NCBI GenBank assembly: GCA_031292455.1
Contig: JARLHC010000050.1
Span: 29,892 to 93,891 of the forward strand
Reading direction: 5' to 3'
DNA from: Ignavibacteriaceae bacterium
GTDB lineage: Bacteria; Bacteroidota; Ignavibacteria; Ignavibacteriales; Ignavibacteriaceae
Length of the DNA stretch: 64,000 bases
The first letter of the stretch is position 1. The number at the start of each line of letters is the position of its first letter. This document shows positions 8,737-19,300 of this stretch, one piece after another. Both the position numbers and the translations under genes were made by a program. The notes under the pieces are model-generated. The model was not told where the DNA came from. It saw nothing but the letters and a program-made list of their open reading frames with translations, and searched no databases.

Positions 8737-11307
8737 TTATAATAATTGAGTAATCGTATCGGTAAGTTCTGCTTTAATCAATTCATGCTCATTAACCGAC
8801 ACTTTTTTACCGCTTCTTTCAAGTACATAAAATGAATCAACTATATCATCTCCATTTGTAGCTATTTTAGCAAAATATATGGAAAGTCCAAGTTCATTCA
8901 TCTTACTGGTTACCTGGTAAAGAAATCCAAGGCGGTCGGGAGAAAAAACATCAATGATTGTATATTTTTCATGATTCTCAAAAGCAATTCTTATTTTGCC
9001 AGTTCTCTTGAAGAACTTACTTTCAATTCTCCACCATTTGTTTTTAAGTTTCGAGAATTCCTGATTAAGTTGAAGCATACCAATAATTACTGAATTGAGA
9101 TCCTCTTCTATTTTAATAAATCTCTCCGGCTCAATCTTTCTGCCTGTCCTGAAGTCGGAAACATTGAATGTATCTATAACAATTCCATCCTTTCGCGTAA
9201 ATATTTTCGCATCGTGGATATTGGCATCATTGATTGATAAAACTCCGCATATCTTTGATAATAGTGAAGGGAAGTCTTTCGTAATTATAGTTATATTAGT
9301 AAAATCGTTAAGCTCTTTAAATAACGTTGAAACTATTGTCCCCTTTTGAATTTCCTCTACATGCCGTGCAATTTCCTCATCTGTAAAATGATGAACATAA
9401 GAAATATCATTTATCGAATCAATATGTTCCTGTACATGGGATTCCGATATTGTAGGCGAAAGTTTGCTGATTTCTTTGGGGATTACATAAGTACTTGATA
9501 TTAAAAGCTCTTCACCGCTCATTTGCTTTATCAACATCGAACTGGTTTTCCGGTATAATTCAGCTAACAGATCACTTTTCCACGAAGTCCAGACCGCAGG
9601 ATTTACAGCTGATAAATCTGCATAGGTTACAAGATATAAAAGATCTAATGCATGAACTGAAGCAAATTTAGCGGTAAAATTATTCAGCGTTTCAGGGTCA
9701 TTAAGGTTTCGTCGAAATGCTACCTGCTCCATATACAAATGGTTCTTTACCAGAAAGGATACTTTTTCAATTACGTCTTCACTATAACCGAGTCTGTACA
9801 TGATTGATGAAGCCATCTCTGCACCGATAATTTCATGACCGGATATATTAATCGGCTTAGCTATATCGTGGAACAATAAACTCAAATATAATATCTCTTT
9901 ATCTTTAAGGTTGTTGAAGATCTTCCCTAAATTTGAATAATCCTTCTCGAGTTTTTCTACATTCAGAATAGACATCAATGTATGCTCATCTGCTGTATAC
10001 TGATGGTATACACCATGCTGTAGAAATCCTATCAAGTCTTTGAATTCCGGCATAAATGCACCAAGAACTCCAAGTTCGTTCATGTTGGATAAAGTCTGTC
10101 CTACATTTTTAGGCAGCCGGAGAATTTCCCTGAAAAAGACTGATGAACTTGTACTGCTTAATCCAAAATTATCTTCTTTCTCTACGGTTTCGACTATTAA
10201 TGTTCTTAACTTCTCATCAAACTGGGCATTATATGATCCTCGGTAGTAAAAGGCCCTCAGTATATCGGACAGGTCTAAATTACTATTGCTGTTTAATGAA
10301 ATTGTTTTCCCCTTCAGTATAAAATCTTCATCAAGATCAATTGCCAGTGAATCTGGCAGAGGGTTGGTTATCTCCTCTAAGAATTTTTTAACAATTGATT
10401 TAGTAAAGCGGTTTATTGTGTTTGCAGCAATAAAATAGTCTCTCATGAAAAACGAGATCGCTTCTTTCTTAGTATAAAAAAGAGGTGCAATCTTTTGCTG
10501 TGCCGCAAACTCGAGCCGGTCGTTTTTCTGATTAGACATCAGATGAAGCAGGTTTCTTACAGTTATTAAAAGCTTATAGCCGCTTAGTAGTCTTCTGCAT
10601 TCGTTGGGTGATGCGTATTCCTTTTCAAGAAGCATTTGAACAAAAGTTTCAGACTGGGTTTTCTCATTTTGTTTATTAAGAAATTCCTTGTTTTTGAGGA
10701 TGTACATCCATTCAACAACCTGGAAGTCCCTTAATCCGCCCGCTGATAATTTTATATTAGGCTCTAATGTCTTGGCTGATGAACCGAATTTTTCATACCT
10801 CGCTTCTATATCATGAACAAAATCATAAATAAGATTTCTCTGTACATCCTCTGTTAATGACGCCAGAAGAAGCTCATTCCATTTATTATATATTTTCTCT
10901 GAACCCCAAAGTAATCTTGTTTCAAAAAACTGGGTAAAGCTGTGTAGGTCTTCTTTCAGAAATTTTGATATATCCCCAAAGTCCCTTAATGTCTGGGAAA
11001 CTTCAATTCCATTATCCCACAATAAAGTCAGTATCTCTGATATCTCTTTTTCATTGCCGGCTAATGATTCATTAATAAAAATAAGATCTATATCTGAATA
11101 AGGGGCAAGCTCCCTGCGGCTGAAACTCCCGGCAGATGCAATAGCAAAATTAATCTTTCTGTTACTGGTTAATAACCGTATAAAATCTTCTACTAACAGA
11201 CTGTACTGCATGCTGAAATCAAGGGAATCAATACTCTTTGAATTCTCCCTGAATAACAGGTCTCTCTTTTTTATGAAATCTTTTTTTATAACAGCATTAA
11301 CTGGCAT
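8737..11307 (-). CDS. glnD: PII uridylyltransferase/uridylyl-removing enzyme GlnD
   Basis: 856 aa. The domain order is that of GlnD: a nucleotidyltransferase with GSFSRRELAPYSDIDLIFI (G60-S61, D72, D74), a GlnD central helical region with KLSAGGLRDFQVVEW, an HD domain with LLFHDIAKP near residue 480, and two C-terminal ACT domains (about 675-750 starting TKDFPSLLSKICG, and about 785-856 with SPDRLGFLYQV). GlnD senses glutamine and adds or removes UMP on PII proteins. No glnB or glnK is in the window. It sits 8 nt after queF in a queC-queF-glnD-murI operon, which is an unusual neighbourhood for it. Confidence 0.93.
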   Translation of the reverse strand: MPVNAVIKKDFIKKRDLLFRENSKSIDSLDFSMQYSLLVEDFIRLLTSNRKINFAIASAGSFSRRELAPYSDIDLIFINESLAGNEKEISEILTLLWDNGIEVSQTLRDFGDISKFLKEDLHSFTQFFETRLLWGSEKIYNKWNELLLASLTEDVQRNLIYDFVHDIEARYEKFGSSAKTLEPNIKLSAGGLRDFQVVEWMYILKNKEFLNKQNEKTQSETFVQMLLEKEYASPNECRRLLSGYKLLITVRNLLHLMSNQKNDRLEFAAQQKIAPLFYTKKEAISFFMRDYFIAANTINRFTKSIVKKFLEEITNPLPDSLAIDLDEDFILKGKTISLNSNSNLDLSDILRAFYYRGSYNAQFDEKLRTLIVETVEKEDNFGLSSTSSSVFFREILRLPKNVGQTLSNMNELGVLGAFMPEFKDLIGFLQHGVYHQYTADEHTLMSILNVEKLEKDYSNLGKIFNNLKDKEILYLSLLFHDIAKPINISGHEIIGAEMASSIMYRLGYSEDVIEKVSFLVKNHLYMEQVAFRRNLNDPETLNNFTAKFASVHALDLLYLVTYADLSAVNPAVWTSWKSDLLAELYRKTSSMLIKQMSGEELLISSTYVIPKEISKLSPTISESHVQEHIDSINDISYVHHFTDEEIARHVEEIQKGTIVSTLFKELNDFTNITIITKDFPSLLSKICGVLSINDANIHDAKIFTRKDGIVIDTFNVSDFRTGRKIEPERFIKIEEDLNSVIIGMLQLNQEFSKLKNKWWRIESKFFKRTGKIRIAFENHEKYTIIDVFSPDRLGFLYQVTSKMNELGLSIYFAKIATNGDDIVDSFYVLERSGKKVSVNEHELIKAELTDTITQLL

Positions 11308-11315
11308 TATTTGTA

Positions 11316-11693
11316 TTAGTTAAAATTCTCATTCAGAAAATCATCTTTCTGGTATTCAACTTCCACTACCGAAGATATACCCCCGCGTACTTTAAAATCT
11401 GCTGTTATATGCATGTACCTTGGCTGACATGCCTCTACCAGATCATCAAGTATCCGGTTGGTAACACTTTCAAAATAAATCCCGTCATTGCGATATGAAT
11501 TAAAATATAACTTCAGCGATTTGAGTTCTATGCATAGCTTGTCTGGTATATATTCTACCGTTATAGTTGCAAAGTCGGGCTGTCCTGTCTTGGGGCACAA
11601 TGATGTAAATTCGGGAGCTTCATGTATTACTGTGTAGTCTCTGTTTGGATATGCGTTCTCAAATACTTCTATAATTTTCGTTTTATCGTTCAT
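11316..11693 (-). CDS. queF: NADPH-dependent preQ0 reductase QueF
   Basis: 125 aa, the short unimodular (YkvM-like) form. It reduces 7-cyano-7-deazaguanine to preQ1 for queuosine in tRNA. The nucleophile C33 is in FTSLCPKTGQPD, with D40 beside it. The QueF motif around E57-R68 (ELKSLKLYFNSYRN) and E75 (GIYFESVTNR) are present. It follows queC by 10 nt, the preceding step in the pathway. queA is at 28988-30022, while queD, queE and tgt are not in the window. Confidence 0.95.
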   Translation of the reverse strand: MNDKTKIIEVFENAYPNRDYTVIHEAPEFTSLCPKTGQPDFATITVEYIPDKLCIELKSLKLYFNSYRNDGIYFESVTNRILDDLVEACQPRYMHITADFKVRGGISSVVEVEYQKDDFLNENFN

Positions 11694-11703
11694 CTTATTC
11701 CTT

Positions 11704-12390
11704 TCAATTGTATAATGGTTTAATTTTATAAATTATCGGATCCTCTATCCCCGCTTGCTGAAAACCCCTTAATCTTAGTGCACAACTATCACAGACTCCG
11801 CATGCCTCTTCTTCATTCTGATAGCACGACCAGGTCAAATGAAGCGGTGCATTTAATTCAGCTCCCTTCAATACGATTTCTTTTTTGCTAAGACTAATAA
11901 CCGGGGTAATTATCTTAATTCTAGTCTCAGGTTTAGTCCCTATATCTGCCATCTTCTCAAATGCCGTAAAGAATTCAGGCCGGCAGTCGGGATATCCGGA
12001 TGAATCCTCATTAACCGCACCAATAAAAACTGCAGAGGCATTTATAACTTCACCCCAGCTGATACATGCGGATAATATGTTGGCATTTCTGAACGGTACG
12101 TATGAATTGGGTACATCCTTATTGGCCAGATCGGCTTTTTCTACCCTTATTTTCTTGTCCGTTAACGAGGAACCGCCTATTTTAGATAGATGGGAGAAAT
12201 CAATTATCAATCGTTTACTAATCCCGTAAAAGTCTCCAATCCTGTTAAAAGAATTTAACTCCTTTAGCTCTGTTCTCTGTTTGTAATTAGCATGGAACAG
12301 AACCACATCGTATTCCTGCAGAGCAATAGCTGTTGTAACACAACTGTCTAATCCTCCGCTTAATGCAACTATGGCTACTTTCTTTTTCAT
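11704..12390 (-). CDS. queC: 7-cyano-7-deazaguanine (preQ0) synthase QueC
   Basis: 228 aa, ATP-dependent, converts carboxydeazaguanine to preQ0. A PP-loop is at residues 10-16 (LSGGLDS). The zinc site is complete: C189, C197, C200 and C203 (CYQNEEEACGVCDSCALR). VPFRNANILSACISW in the middle is also typical. It is the promoter-proximal gene of queC-queF-glnD-murI, with the shared upstream region 12391-12550 also serving tpiA on the other strand. I looked for a preQ1-riboswitch-like leader in the 5' region and saw none. Confidence 0.95.
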   Translation of the reverse strand: MKKKVAIVALSGGLDSCVTTAIALQEYDVVLFHANYKQRTELKELNSFNRIGDFYGISKRLIIDFSHLSKIGGSSLTDKKIRVEKADLANKDVPNSYVPFRNANILSACISWGEVINASAVFIGAVNEDSSGYPDCRPEFFTAFEKMADIGTKPETRIKIITPVISLSKKEIVLKGAELNAPLHLTWSCYQNEEEACGVCDSCALRLRGFQQAGIEDPIIYKIKPLYN

Positions 12391-12550
12391 TCGATGCCGA
12401 ACTTTGATTTATTATTTACTTTACAATTTACTAATATAGAAAAAACTGGTTTTACTTAGAAGGGAAAAGGCTGTAATCATTTTTATTAGAGTATTAAAAT
12501 ATTAAATTTGTTCCGGCATTTAGAAATAATAAAATCAATTGAGAGGATTT

Positions 12551-13306
12551 ATGAGACGGAAAGTAATTGCAGGAAATTGGAAAATGAATAATGATTTGAA
12601 GGAAACTCAAAATCTTATTTCAAAATTATCAGCAGGATTATCTAATAGCGAAGTGAATTGCGATGTAATAGTTTGTCCTCCATTTACATCATTATCAGAA
12701 GCATATGCTTTATTAAAAGATACAAAGATAAAACTGGGGGCCCAGAATATGTATTTTGAATCTTCAGGCGCCTTTACAGGCGAAATCTCCGCGGCAATGC
12801 TTAAAAGTGTAGGATGCGAATATGTTATCCTCGGCCATTCCGAAAGAAGAAATATTTTCGGCGAATCAGATGAACTTATTAATAGTAAAATTAAAAAAGC
12901 TATAACCAGCGGGCTGAAACCAATATTCTGTGTAGGAGAATTACTTGAGGAAAGAGAAGCCGGTATAATGGAAGAGGTAATCAAAAGACAGGTTAAAGCA
13001 GGATTAGAAGGCGTCTCTTCTGACGATATGAGCAAACTTATTATCGCCTATGAACCCGTTTGGGCGATCGGTACAGGCAAAACTGCTTCCCCGGATCAGG
13101 CCCAGGAAGTCCATGCCTTAATTCGTAACCTGATAAAAGAAAAATACGGTGCCCCGGTTTCTGAGAAAATTATTATCCAATATGGCGGCAGCGTAAAACC
13201 TGATAATGCTAAGGAACTCTTATCCCAGAAAGATATCGACGGTGCCTTGGTCGGCGGAGCTTGCCTTAAAGCAGATTCGTTTATAGGAATTATGCAGGGA
13301 GCGTAA
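12551..13306 (+). CDS. tpiA: Triosephosphate isomerase
   Basis: 251 aa from the ATG at 12551. That ATG has GAGAGGA 3 nt upstream, and the protein then begins MRRKVIAGNWKMN as in the family, so a longer reading from the TTG at 12539 is less likely. The active site is complete: N9 and K11, H96 (ILGHSERR), E168 (AYEPVWAIGTGKTA), the flexible loop 6, and the phosphate-binding GGSVKPDN and ALVGGACLK. It interconverts dihydroxyacetone phosphate and glyceraldehyde 3-phosphate in glycolysis. It is transcribed alone, divergent from queC, and followed by a hairpin at 13337-13357. Confidence 0.97.
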   Translation: MRRKVIAGNWKMNNDLKETQNLISKLSAGLSNSEVNCDVIVCPPFTSLSEAYALLKDTKIKLGAQNMYFESSGAFTGEISAAMLKSVGCEYVILGHSERRNIFGESDELINSKIKKAITSGLKPIFCVGELLEEREAGIMEEVIKRQVKAGLEGVSSDDMSKLIIAYEPVWAIGTGKTASPDQAQEVHALIRNLIKEKYGAPVSEKIIIQYGGSVKPDNAKELLSQKDIDGALVGGACLKADSFIGIMQGA

Positions 13307-13717
13307 AATATAAGCTCCACTTATTGAATATCTATTCCCAGGGGCTATCCCCCTGGGTTTACCCCCTTTATTTGCTTCAAAATGAGACAAATACGCCCGT
13401 ATTACCCCTACTCCTTACCAAATGTTGAACGAGAGATGATTGGGAGATGAACGACTCAGTAACGACTCAGCTACTCCCCTCCCTTAAATGTCTCAATATG
13501 TGGCATTTTTTAGTGCACCCCTCTTAATGAAGTACAATATTTCCTCTCCTTAAAATTAATTCAATTCCCCTCCTCTCTTTCTATTAAAACAATTTAATCA
13601 AAGGTTATTCAAAAATGCCATATTTAAGGCATTATTAAGGAAGATTTACATTGATTTCCCCTCCGTTTTTGCGTATCTTTTGCGGTTTAATTCTATAATT
13701 ATAGGATAGTTACACGG
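13307..13717 (+). other. 411-bp intergenic region between tpiA and the envelope operon
   Basis: No gene is visible. It holds the tpiA hairpin near its left end, a two-copy 11-bp tandem repeat (AACGACTCAG at 13450-13459 and 13461-13470), and an AT-rich stretch from about 13590 that should carry the promoter of the long plus-strand operon. AGGA about 10 nt before the ATG at 13718 may be its ribosome binding site. Confidence 0.5.
13337..13357 (+). terminator. Putative terminator after tpiA
   Basis: Perfect 8-bp GC-rich inverted repeat CCCAGGGG / CCCCTGGG with a 5-nt loop, 31 nt past the tpiA stop. The U-tract after it is short and broken by a CCCCC run, so efficiency is uncertain. Confidence 0.6.
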
Positions 13718-16306
13718 ATGGGATTTCCCAGGTTTGTTTTATACTCCTTTGTCATAATATCACTATTATTCCCTCATTTTTGCTTCTCCCAGATCATTTT
13801 TAAGGAACTTCCTGGCTATAAGTTTAATTATTCGGAAAAAGATCTTCTGGATATTACCGAAACAAGAAGTGTAATTTCCCTGGACGGCAAGTGGCAGGTT
13901 TATGCCGCTAACGATAAGGAACAGAAAAAAATAGTAGTGGATGTACCTTCAATTTTCGAAGGGGATGGTATCCTGGTTTTTGAAAAAGCATTCTCCCTCT
14001 CCAAAGAACAAATTTCAAACAATGAATTTAAAATCTATTTTCTCGGTCTTAATTATTCAGCCGATATATCCGTAAATAACGTTATTATTTACAGGCATAC
14101 CGGCGGCAGATTTCCATTTAATATCGACCTCCCTAAAGATATTATTAAGTTCGATAGATATAATATTTTATCAGTTAAGCTTAATTATAAGGCAGATGCC
14201 GAAAATACAATTCCTGTTAAACAGGGATTCCTCTTGCCTAAGAATTATGGTGGAATTTTCGGAGATATATATCTTCAGTTATTCCCAAATATATTTATCA
14301 ACGATCCCGATATTTCCTATAAGTATGATCCCAGATCAAATAAAGTAAAATTTGTTCTCTCCTCTAAAATTGAGAATAAGGATTTTGTAACTAAAGATTC
14401 TCTCGGCGGAAATGATTTGCTCGATCTTAAAATAGTATTTCAGTCTGCATCCGGTGGAAGTAGCTCAGTTCAGGATCAGTCCTTTCAGCTTAACAGGAAT
14501 AAAGAAAAAAGTTTAACAGAATATTTCGAATTATCCTCCCCTGTATTATGGTCCCCGTCAAATCCTCAGTCATATAATGTTTCTTTTAATTTATATAGAA
14601 ATGGTAGACTGATTGATATTGTAAACAGGAAAGTATCGGTCTATTCCATTACCCCCTCAAAGGAATCACTCTTATTTAATGGCTCCAACTTTACAATTGA
14701 AGGCGTTACTTATATCCCCTCAAATTATGAATACGGCAGTATGCTTACTATCGATCAGATGGAAAAAGATATCAGATTGATTAAGGAATCCGGTTTTAAT
14801 TGTATCAGGTTCTCAAAGATAATTCCAAATCCTTATTACCTCGTATTATGTGAAAAAGTAGGGCTTCTCGCTTTTGTAGAACTTCCACTGAATTTGATTC
14901 CGGGAAAATTGTCCCGTGATCCTAATTTTATCCAGAGAAGCCAGAATTATCTTAATAATTTTATTAAATCATATAAAAGATATTCGGTTATCGGGGCTGT
15001 TGGACTTGGAAGTTCATATCTGCCTGGGGTGGAATCTCAGATAAATCTTCTTAATTCCCTCGCGGATTTAACTAAGAAACAGATCCATGCCCTCACTTAT
15101 GCCTCCTTTGCAAAATTTAATATCTCCAGATTGGACAACCTTGATCTCTATGGATTGGAATTTATAAATGCTCTTCCCAACCAGTTCCACTCCCAGATTC
15201 TGGATCTGAAAACCGAACTTGGGGCCGGCAGCGTATTCATAAGCGATGCCACATACACTGTTAATGCCGGAAATTCAGATGGGTATGTAAATAAATATAC
15301 TTATGAGGCCCAGGCATCCTATTTCGATCAGGTCATAGATTATTGCAATTCAACTCCTCTGTCAGGATATTTTCTTAATACTATGTTTGATTATAGGGGG
15401 GAATATTCTTCCTTAATTACCGGCTATAACAAGGAAAATATTTATCATATCGGCTTGGTGGGTGAAGATAGGGAAAACAGCCGGCTTGCTTTAAAGGTTG
15501 TAAGCGCTAAACTTCATAATTCCGAAAAAGTAACTATCCCTATTGGCAGTAAAAAAGATGATGCCCCAATGATCTTTATAGTTTTCGGAATTGTTTTAGC
15601 AATCCTTTTCAGCGGACTGATTAATTCCGGTAGAAAATTCAGGGAAGATACTTCACGTGCATTATTAAGACCATATAATTTCTTCGCCGATGTGAGAGAT
15701 CAGAGATTGATTTCAGGAATGCAGTCCAATATTCTTGCAGTTTTAATTGCGGCGGTTTCAGGACTAATGATAAGCAACCTTTTATATTATCTGAGAGATA
15801 ACCTCTTTTTTGAAAAAACTATACTCGCATTCGGTAGTCATGGAATATTAAAAACAATTAACTACCTTGCCTGGCACCCGGTACTTTCAATATTATGGTT
15901 ATCGGTAGCTTCCTTTATTATCCTGGTATTTTTAAGCATCCTTGTAAAAGCAGGTGCATTTTTTGTAAGAAACAGAGTCTATTTTTCAAGCGCATATTTT
16001 ACTGTAATCTGGTCATTCCTTCCTCTCATGCTTCTAATACCGGTTGGAATTATTCTGTACAGGGTATTATCTGCAGATGTTGGGAATACCTATGTGTACT
16101 TGGCCCTTATTCTTTTTACCTTATGGATATTTTACAGGCTGATGAAAGGCATATATGTAATTTTTGACGTAAATGCAGGGAGTGTCTATTTCTATAGCTT
16201 ACTTTTAATTGCTCTTGTATTTACCAGCACGATAATTTATTATGAAATGAGTAATTCAGTTATTGAATATCTGCAAATCACTCTAAAACTATTTAATATT
16301 TTATAG
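13718..16306 (+). CDS. GH2-like pseudo-glycosidase fused to a six-helix membrane domain
   Basis: 862 aa. A signal peptide (1-24, ending CFSQ) is followed by a GH2-type sugar-binding jelly roll (about 30-200, with GLNYSADISVNN and FPFNIDLP), an Ig-like domain (about 200-315) and a TIM-barrel-like region (about 315-610, with GVTYIPSNYEYG and ESGFNCIRFS). The acid/base NE after strand 4 is replaced: the aligned stretch reads IGAVGLGSSYLPG. The position expected for the nucleophile Glu reads VFISDATYT. Catalysis is therefore doubtful. Residues about 617-845 hold about six membrane helices, which is not part of GH2 enzymes. It is the first gene of the operon and ends 10 nt before smc. Role unknown; a carbohydrate-binding envelope protein is my best guess. 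Confidence 0.75.
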   Translation: MGFPRFVLYSFVIISLLFPHFCFSQIIFKELPGYKFNYSEKDLLDITETRSVISLDGKWQVYAANDKEQKKIVVDVPSIFEGDGILVFEKAFSLSKEQISNNEFKIYFLGLNYSADISVNNVIIYRHTGGRFPFNIDLPKDIIKFDRYNILSVKLNYKADAENTIPVKQGFLLPKNYGGIFGDIYLQLFPNIFINDPDISYKYDPRSNKVKFVLSSKIENKDFVTKDSLGGNDLLDLKIVFQSASGGSSSVQDQSFQLNRNKEKSLTEYFELSSPVLWSPSNPQSYNVSFNLYRNGRLIDIVNRKVSVYSITPSKESLLFNGSNFTIEGVTYIPSNYEYGSMLTIDQMEKDIRLIKESGFNCIRFSKIIPNPYYLVLCEKVGLLAFVELPLNLIPGKLSRDPNFIQRSQNYLNNFIKSYKRYSVIGAVGLGSSYLPGVESQINLLNSLADLTKKQIHALTYASFAKFNISRLDNLDLYGLEFINALPNQFHSQILDLKTELGAGSVFISDATYTVNAGNSDGYVNKYTYEAQASYFDQVIDYCNSTPLSGYFLNTMFDYRGEYSSLITGYNKENIYHIGLVGEDRENSRLALKVVSAKLHNSEKVTIPIGSKKDDAPMIFIVFGIVLAILFSGLINSGRKFREDTSRALLRPYNFFADVRDQRLISGMQSNILAVLIAAVSGLMISNLLYYLRDNLFFEKTILAFGSHGILKTINYLAWHPVLSILWLSVASFIILVFLSILVKAGAFFVRNRVYFSSAYFTVIWSFLPLMLLIPVGIILYRVLSADVGNTYVYLALILFTLWIFYRLMKGIYVIFDVNAGSVYFYSLLLIALVFTSTIIYYEMSNSVIEYLQITLKLFNIL

Positions 16307-16315
16307 GATCCGTAA

Positions 16316-19300
16316 TTGTACCTGTCGAAACTTGAAATATTAGGATTCAAATCATTCGCCCAAAAAACTAATGTACAGTTTAATCAGGGAGTTACCTCTA
16401 TTGTCGGGCCTAACGGCTGCGGAAAGACAAATATTGTTGATGCTATAAGATGGTGCCTGGGTGAGCAGAAAAGCAATACCCTAAGAAGTGATAAAATGGA
16501 GAATGTCATATTTAACGGCACCTCCAATAAGAAGCCGATGGGTATGGCTGAAGTCTCATTGACTATTGAGAATAACAAGGGCATCCTCCCTACTGAATAT
16601 TCAGAAGTAACAATTACACGAAGGATTTTCAGATCGGGCGAAAGTGAGTACCTTCTTAATAAAAACCTCTGCCGCCTCAAGGATATTACTAATTTATTTA
16701 TGGATACCGGTATAGGCGCTAACGCTTATTCGGTTATTGAACTTAAAATGGTTGAAACTATTTTAAGCAATAAGGCGGAAGAAAGAAGAACTATGTTCGA
16801 GGAAGCAGCCGGCGTAAATAAATATAAGCTGCGCCGTAGACTTGCCCTCAGGAAACTTGATGAGGTCAAGGCCGATCTCAATAGGGTCAACGATATAGTT
16901 ACGGAAGTCGAAAAGAAGGTAAATTCCCTCGAGCGTCAGGCTAAAAAAGCTGAAAAACATAATAAAATATCTACAATTCTCCGCGAATTGGAAATAGATC
17001 TATCCGAAAGGGAATTAGCTCGCTTTAATCTTCAGAAAGAGGAATATAAAAATCAGAAAGATCTAAACTTCAAACAGAAAATTTTAATTGAATCTGATCT
17101 TGCCGAAATTGAAAACGAAATTAAATCAATAAAAGAAAATTTAAATAAGACTGAATCAGAGCTAAAATTAAAAAGAGCTGAAGTAGCCGGTCAGACAGAA
17201 AAGATATATAACTGCCAGAACTTTATTTCAGTAAGTAAGGAAAGGGAAAAATCCTTAGAAAGCAATATTAAAAGATATAATCAGGAACTCGAAGAACTTA
17301 AAATCCAGCTGGAAGAAACCAGGGAACTGATTATTGAAAATACCGAAATTGTAACCTCTACTACCGGCAAAATTGAAGAGAAAGAATCTCTTAAGAAATC
17401 TTTTGAAGAAAATGTAAATCAGTTAAGGATCTCTCTTGAAGAGAAGAGGAAAGTGCTGAAACTTCATTCTGAAATGCTTCTGGAGAAGTTTAAAGAAATT
17501 ACCACAAAAGAAAATGAATATTCAAATGTGGAATTGGCCCTTGTATCAAAGAACAATGCTATATCACGACTTAACGAAAAAATTCAATCGTTAACCGGGA
17601 ACATTGCCAAGACAGTTGGGTTTATTGAAGAACTTGAACAGGATAAATCCGAAACAGAAAAGAAAATAACTGAAGCTGAAAATTATTATAGTAGCAAACT
17701 GCACGAAAGGGAACAGCTTGAGAAAGAATTAAACTCCTTAAAAGAGAAGGAACTCGAAGAACGGTCATTAATAAGCAGTATAAAGGATAAAATAACTTTT
17801 ATCCAGAATCTGATAGATAACCTGGAAGGGGTATCAAAGGGAGCAAAAGCACTCCTTGAAAATAATGCCTGGGCAACAGGAGATAAGGCACTTCTGGCAC
17901 ATATCGGAAATTCTTCCGAAGAGTACCGTTTCGCTATAGAAGCTTCTTTGAAAAATAACCTGAACAATATTCTTGTCGATTCACTCGAAGATTTAAAGAA
18001 CGGAATCGAATATCTTAAAAGCAGCGGAATAGGGAAAGCTTCCTTTTATATTACTCGGGACCAGAAAGAGCAAAAGAAAAGCTTTATTAATTATATACAG
18101 TCCCTGATTGTTAAACAGAAAGTAAGATCGCTGAAAAAAGCACCTGGATTCCTAGGCTTTGCAAAAGAGTTTATCCAGACTGATGAAAAATGGATCCCCT
18201 TCTTCGATAAGATATTATCCAAAACAATACTTGTTGATTCACTGGAAACTGCCTTTAACCTTTCGGCAAAGTATGCAATATTTAACTTTGTAACTCTGAA
18301 TGGGGACTATATCGATGAATCAGGCGTCATTGAAGGGGGCTCTGCTCCAAGACTCGATGATTCGCTGTTCGGAAGGAAACAGCTTCTTGAGAACCTTAAA
18401 AATGAATTCCCCCGGAAAGAAGAGGAACTCGAAAAACTCCGCCTGAAGATTGAAAACGTCGAGCAGACAATCAATAATATCGATCTTAAATTGCTCTCTG
18501 AAAGAGAAAGAATGCTTGTTAATGACCTCTCTAATATAGAAAAACAAACTGCCCAGTTTGAATTTGAAAAGAAGAAGGCTGTTGATGAAATTGAGAAAGC
18601 AAGAACAGAGATACAGGAACTAGCCGCTGATTATAACCGGCTTGATAATGAGAAATCAAGACTGCAGGAAATCCTTTCTCTCCATAAAGATGAAAAATCT
18701 GCCGCTGACCAGGAAAGCAGGAAAATGGATGAGGACTTTAAGGAGATTGAAAAGGAATATAATTCCATTACTTCAAGACTTAATAATTTGAACCTCGAAC
18801 TGGAACGGTATAATGGCGATTTAAGAAATACAAATAATGCAATTAAAAGAGCTGAAGATTCAATTGACCTGATCATTAAGAGTATTGCCAAAAGGGAAAT
18901 TGATATCTCCACGGCTTCGCAGGAACTCGATACCATCAAAACTATTCTTGATGACAAATTATTTGAACTTAATGAATTGGGCGAAACAAAAGAGAAGCAG
19001 TTAAAAGAAGAAAATGAAATTGATTCTGAATATAGATCGATTAAAGCCGTCATTGAAGAAAAAGAATTGAAACAGGATTCACTCAGGAACGAAAGGGAAA
19101 CTGTCTCCGATCAAATTCATTCGTCTGAAATGCATTTGAATGAACTGGGCCTGATGATTAAGAATCTTCTCGAGAATATCAAAGAGAATTATTCGTTAAC
19201 TCTTGAAGTCAAAACTTTTGAAGATCTTGATACTTTTAATTTTGATCAGAAGACTGAAGAAGTACATTCTCTGAAACAACAGGTTCGGAACCTCGGACCT

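Noticed and set aside
12539..12550. TTG start for tpiA giving four extra residues
   Set aside because: The ribosome binding site GAGAGGA sits between this TTG and the ATG at 12551, and the ATG gives the family N-terminus.
13450..13470. Tandem 11-bp repeat as an attachment site or regulator box
   Set aside because: Only two copies, no dyad, no integrase or nearby mobile gene; too little to support a function.
13718..16306. Active beta-galactosidase or other GH2 enzyme
   Set aside because: The NE and nucleophile positions do not carry Glu where the family needs them, and a membrane domain follows.
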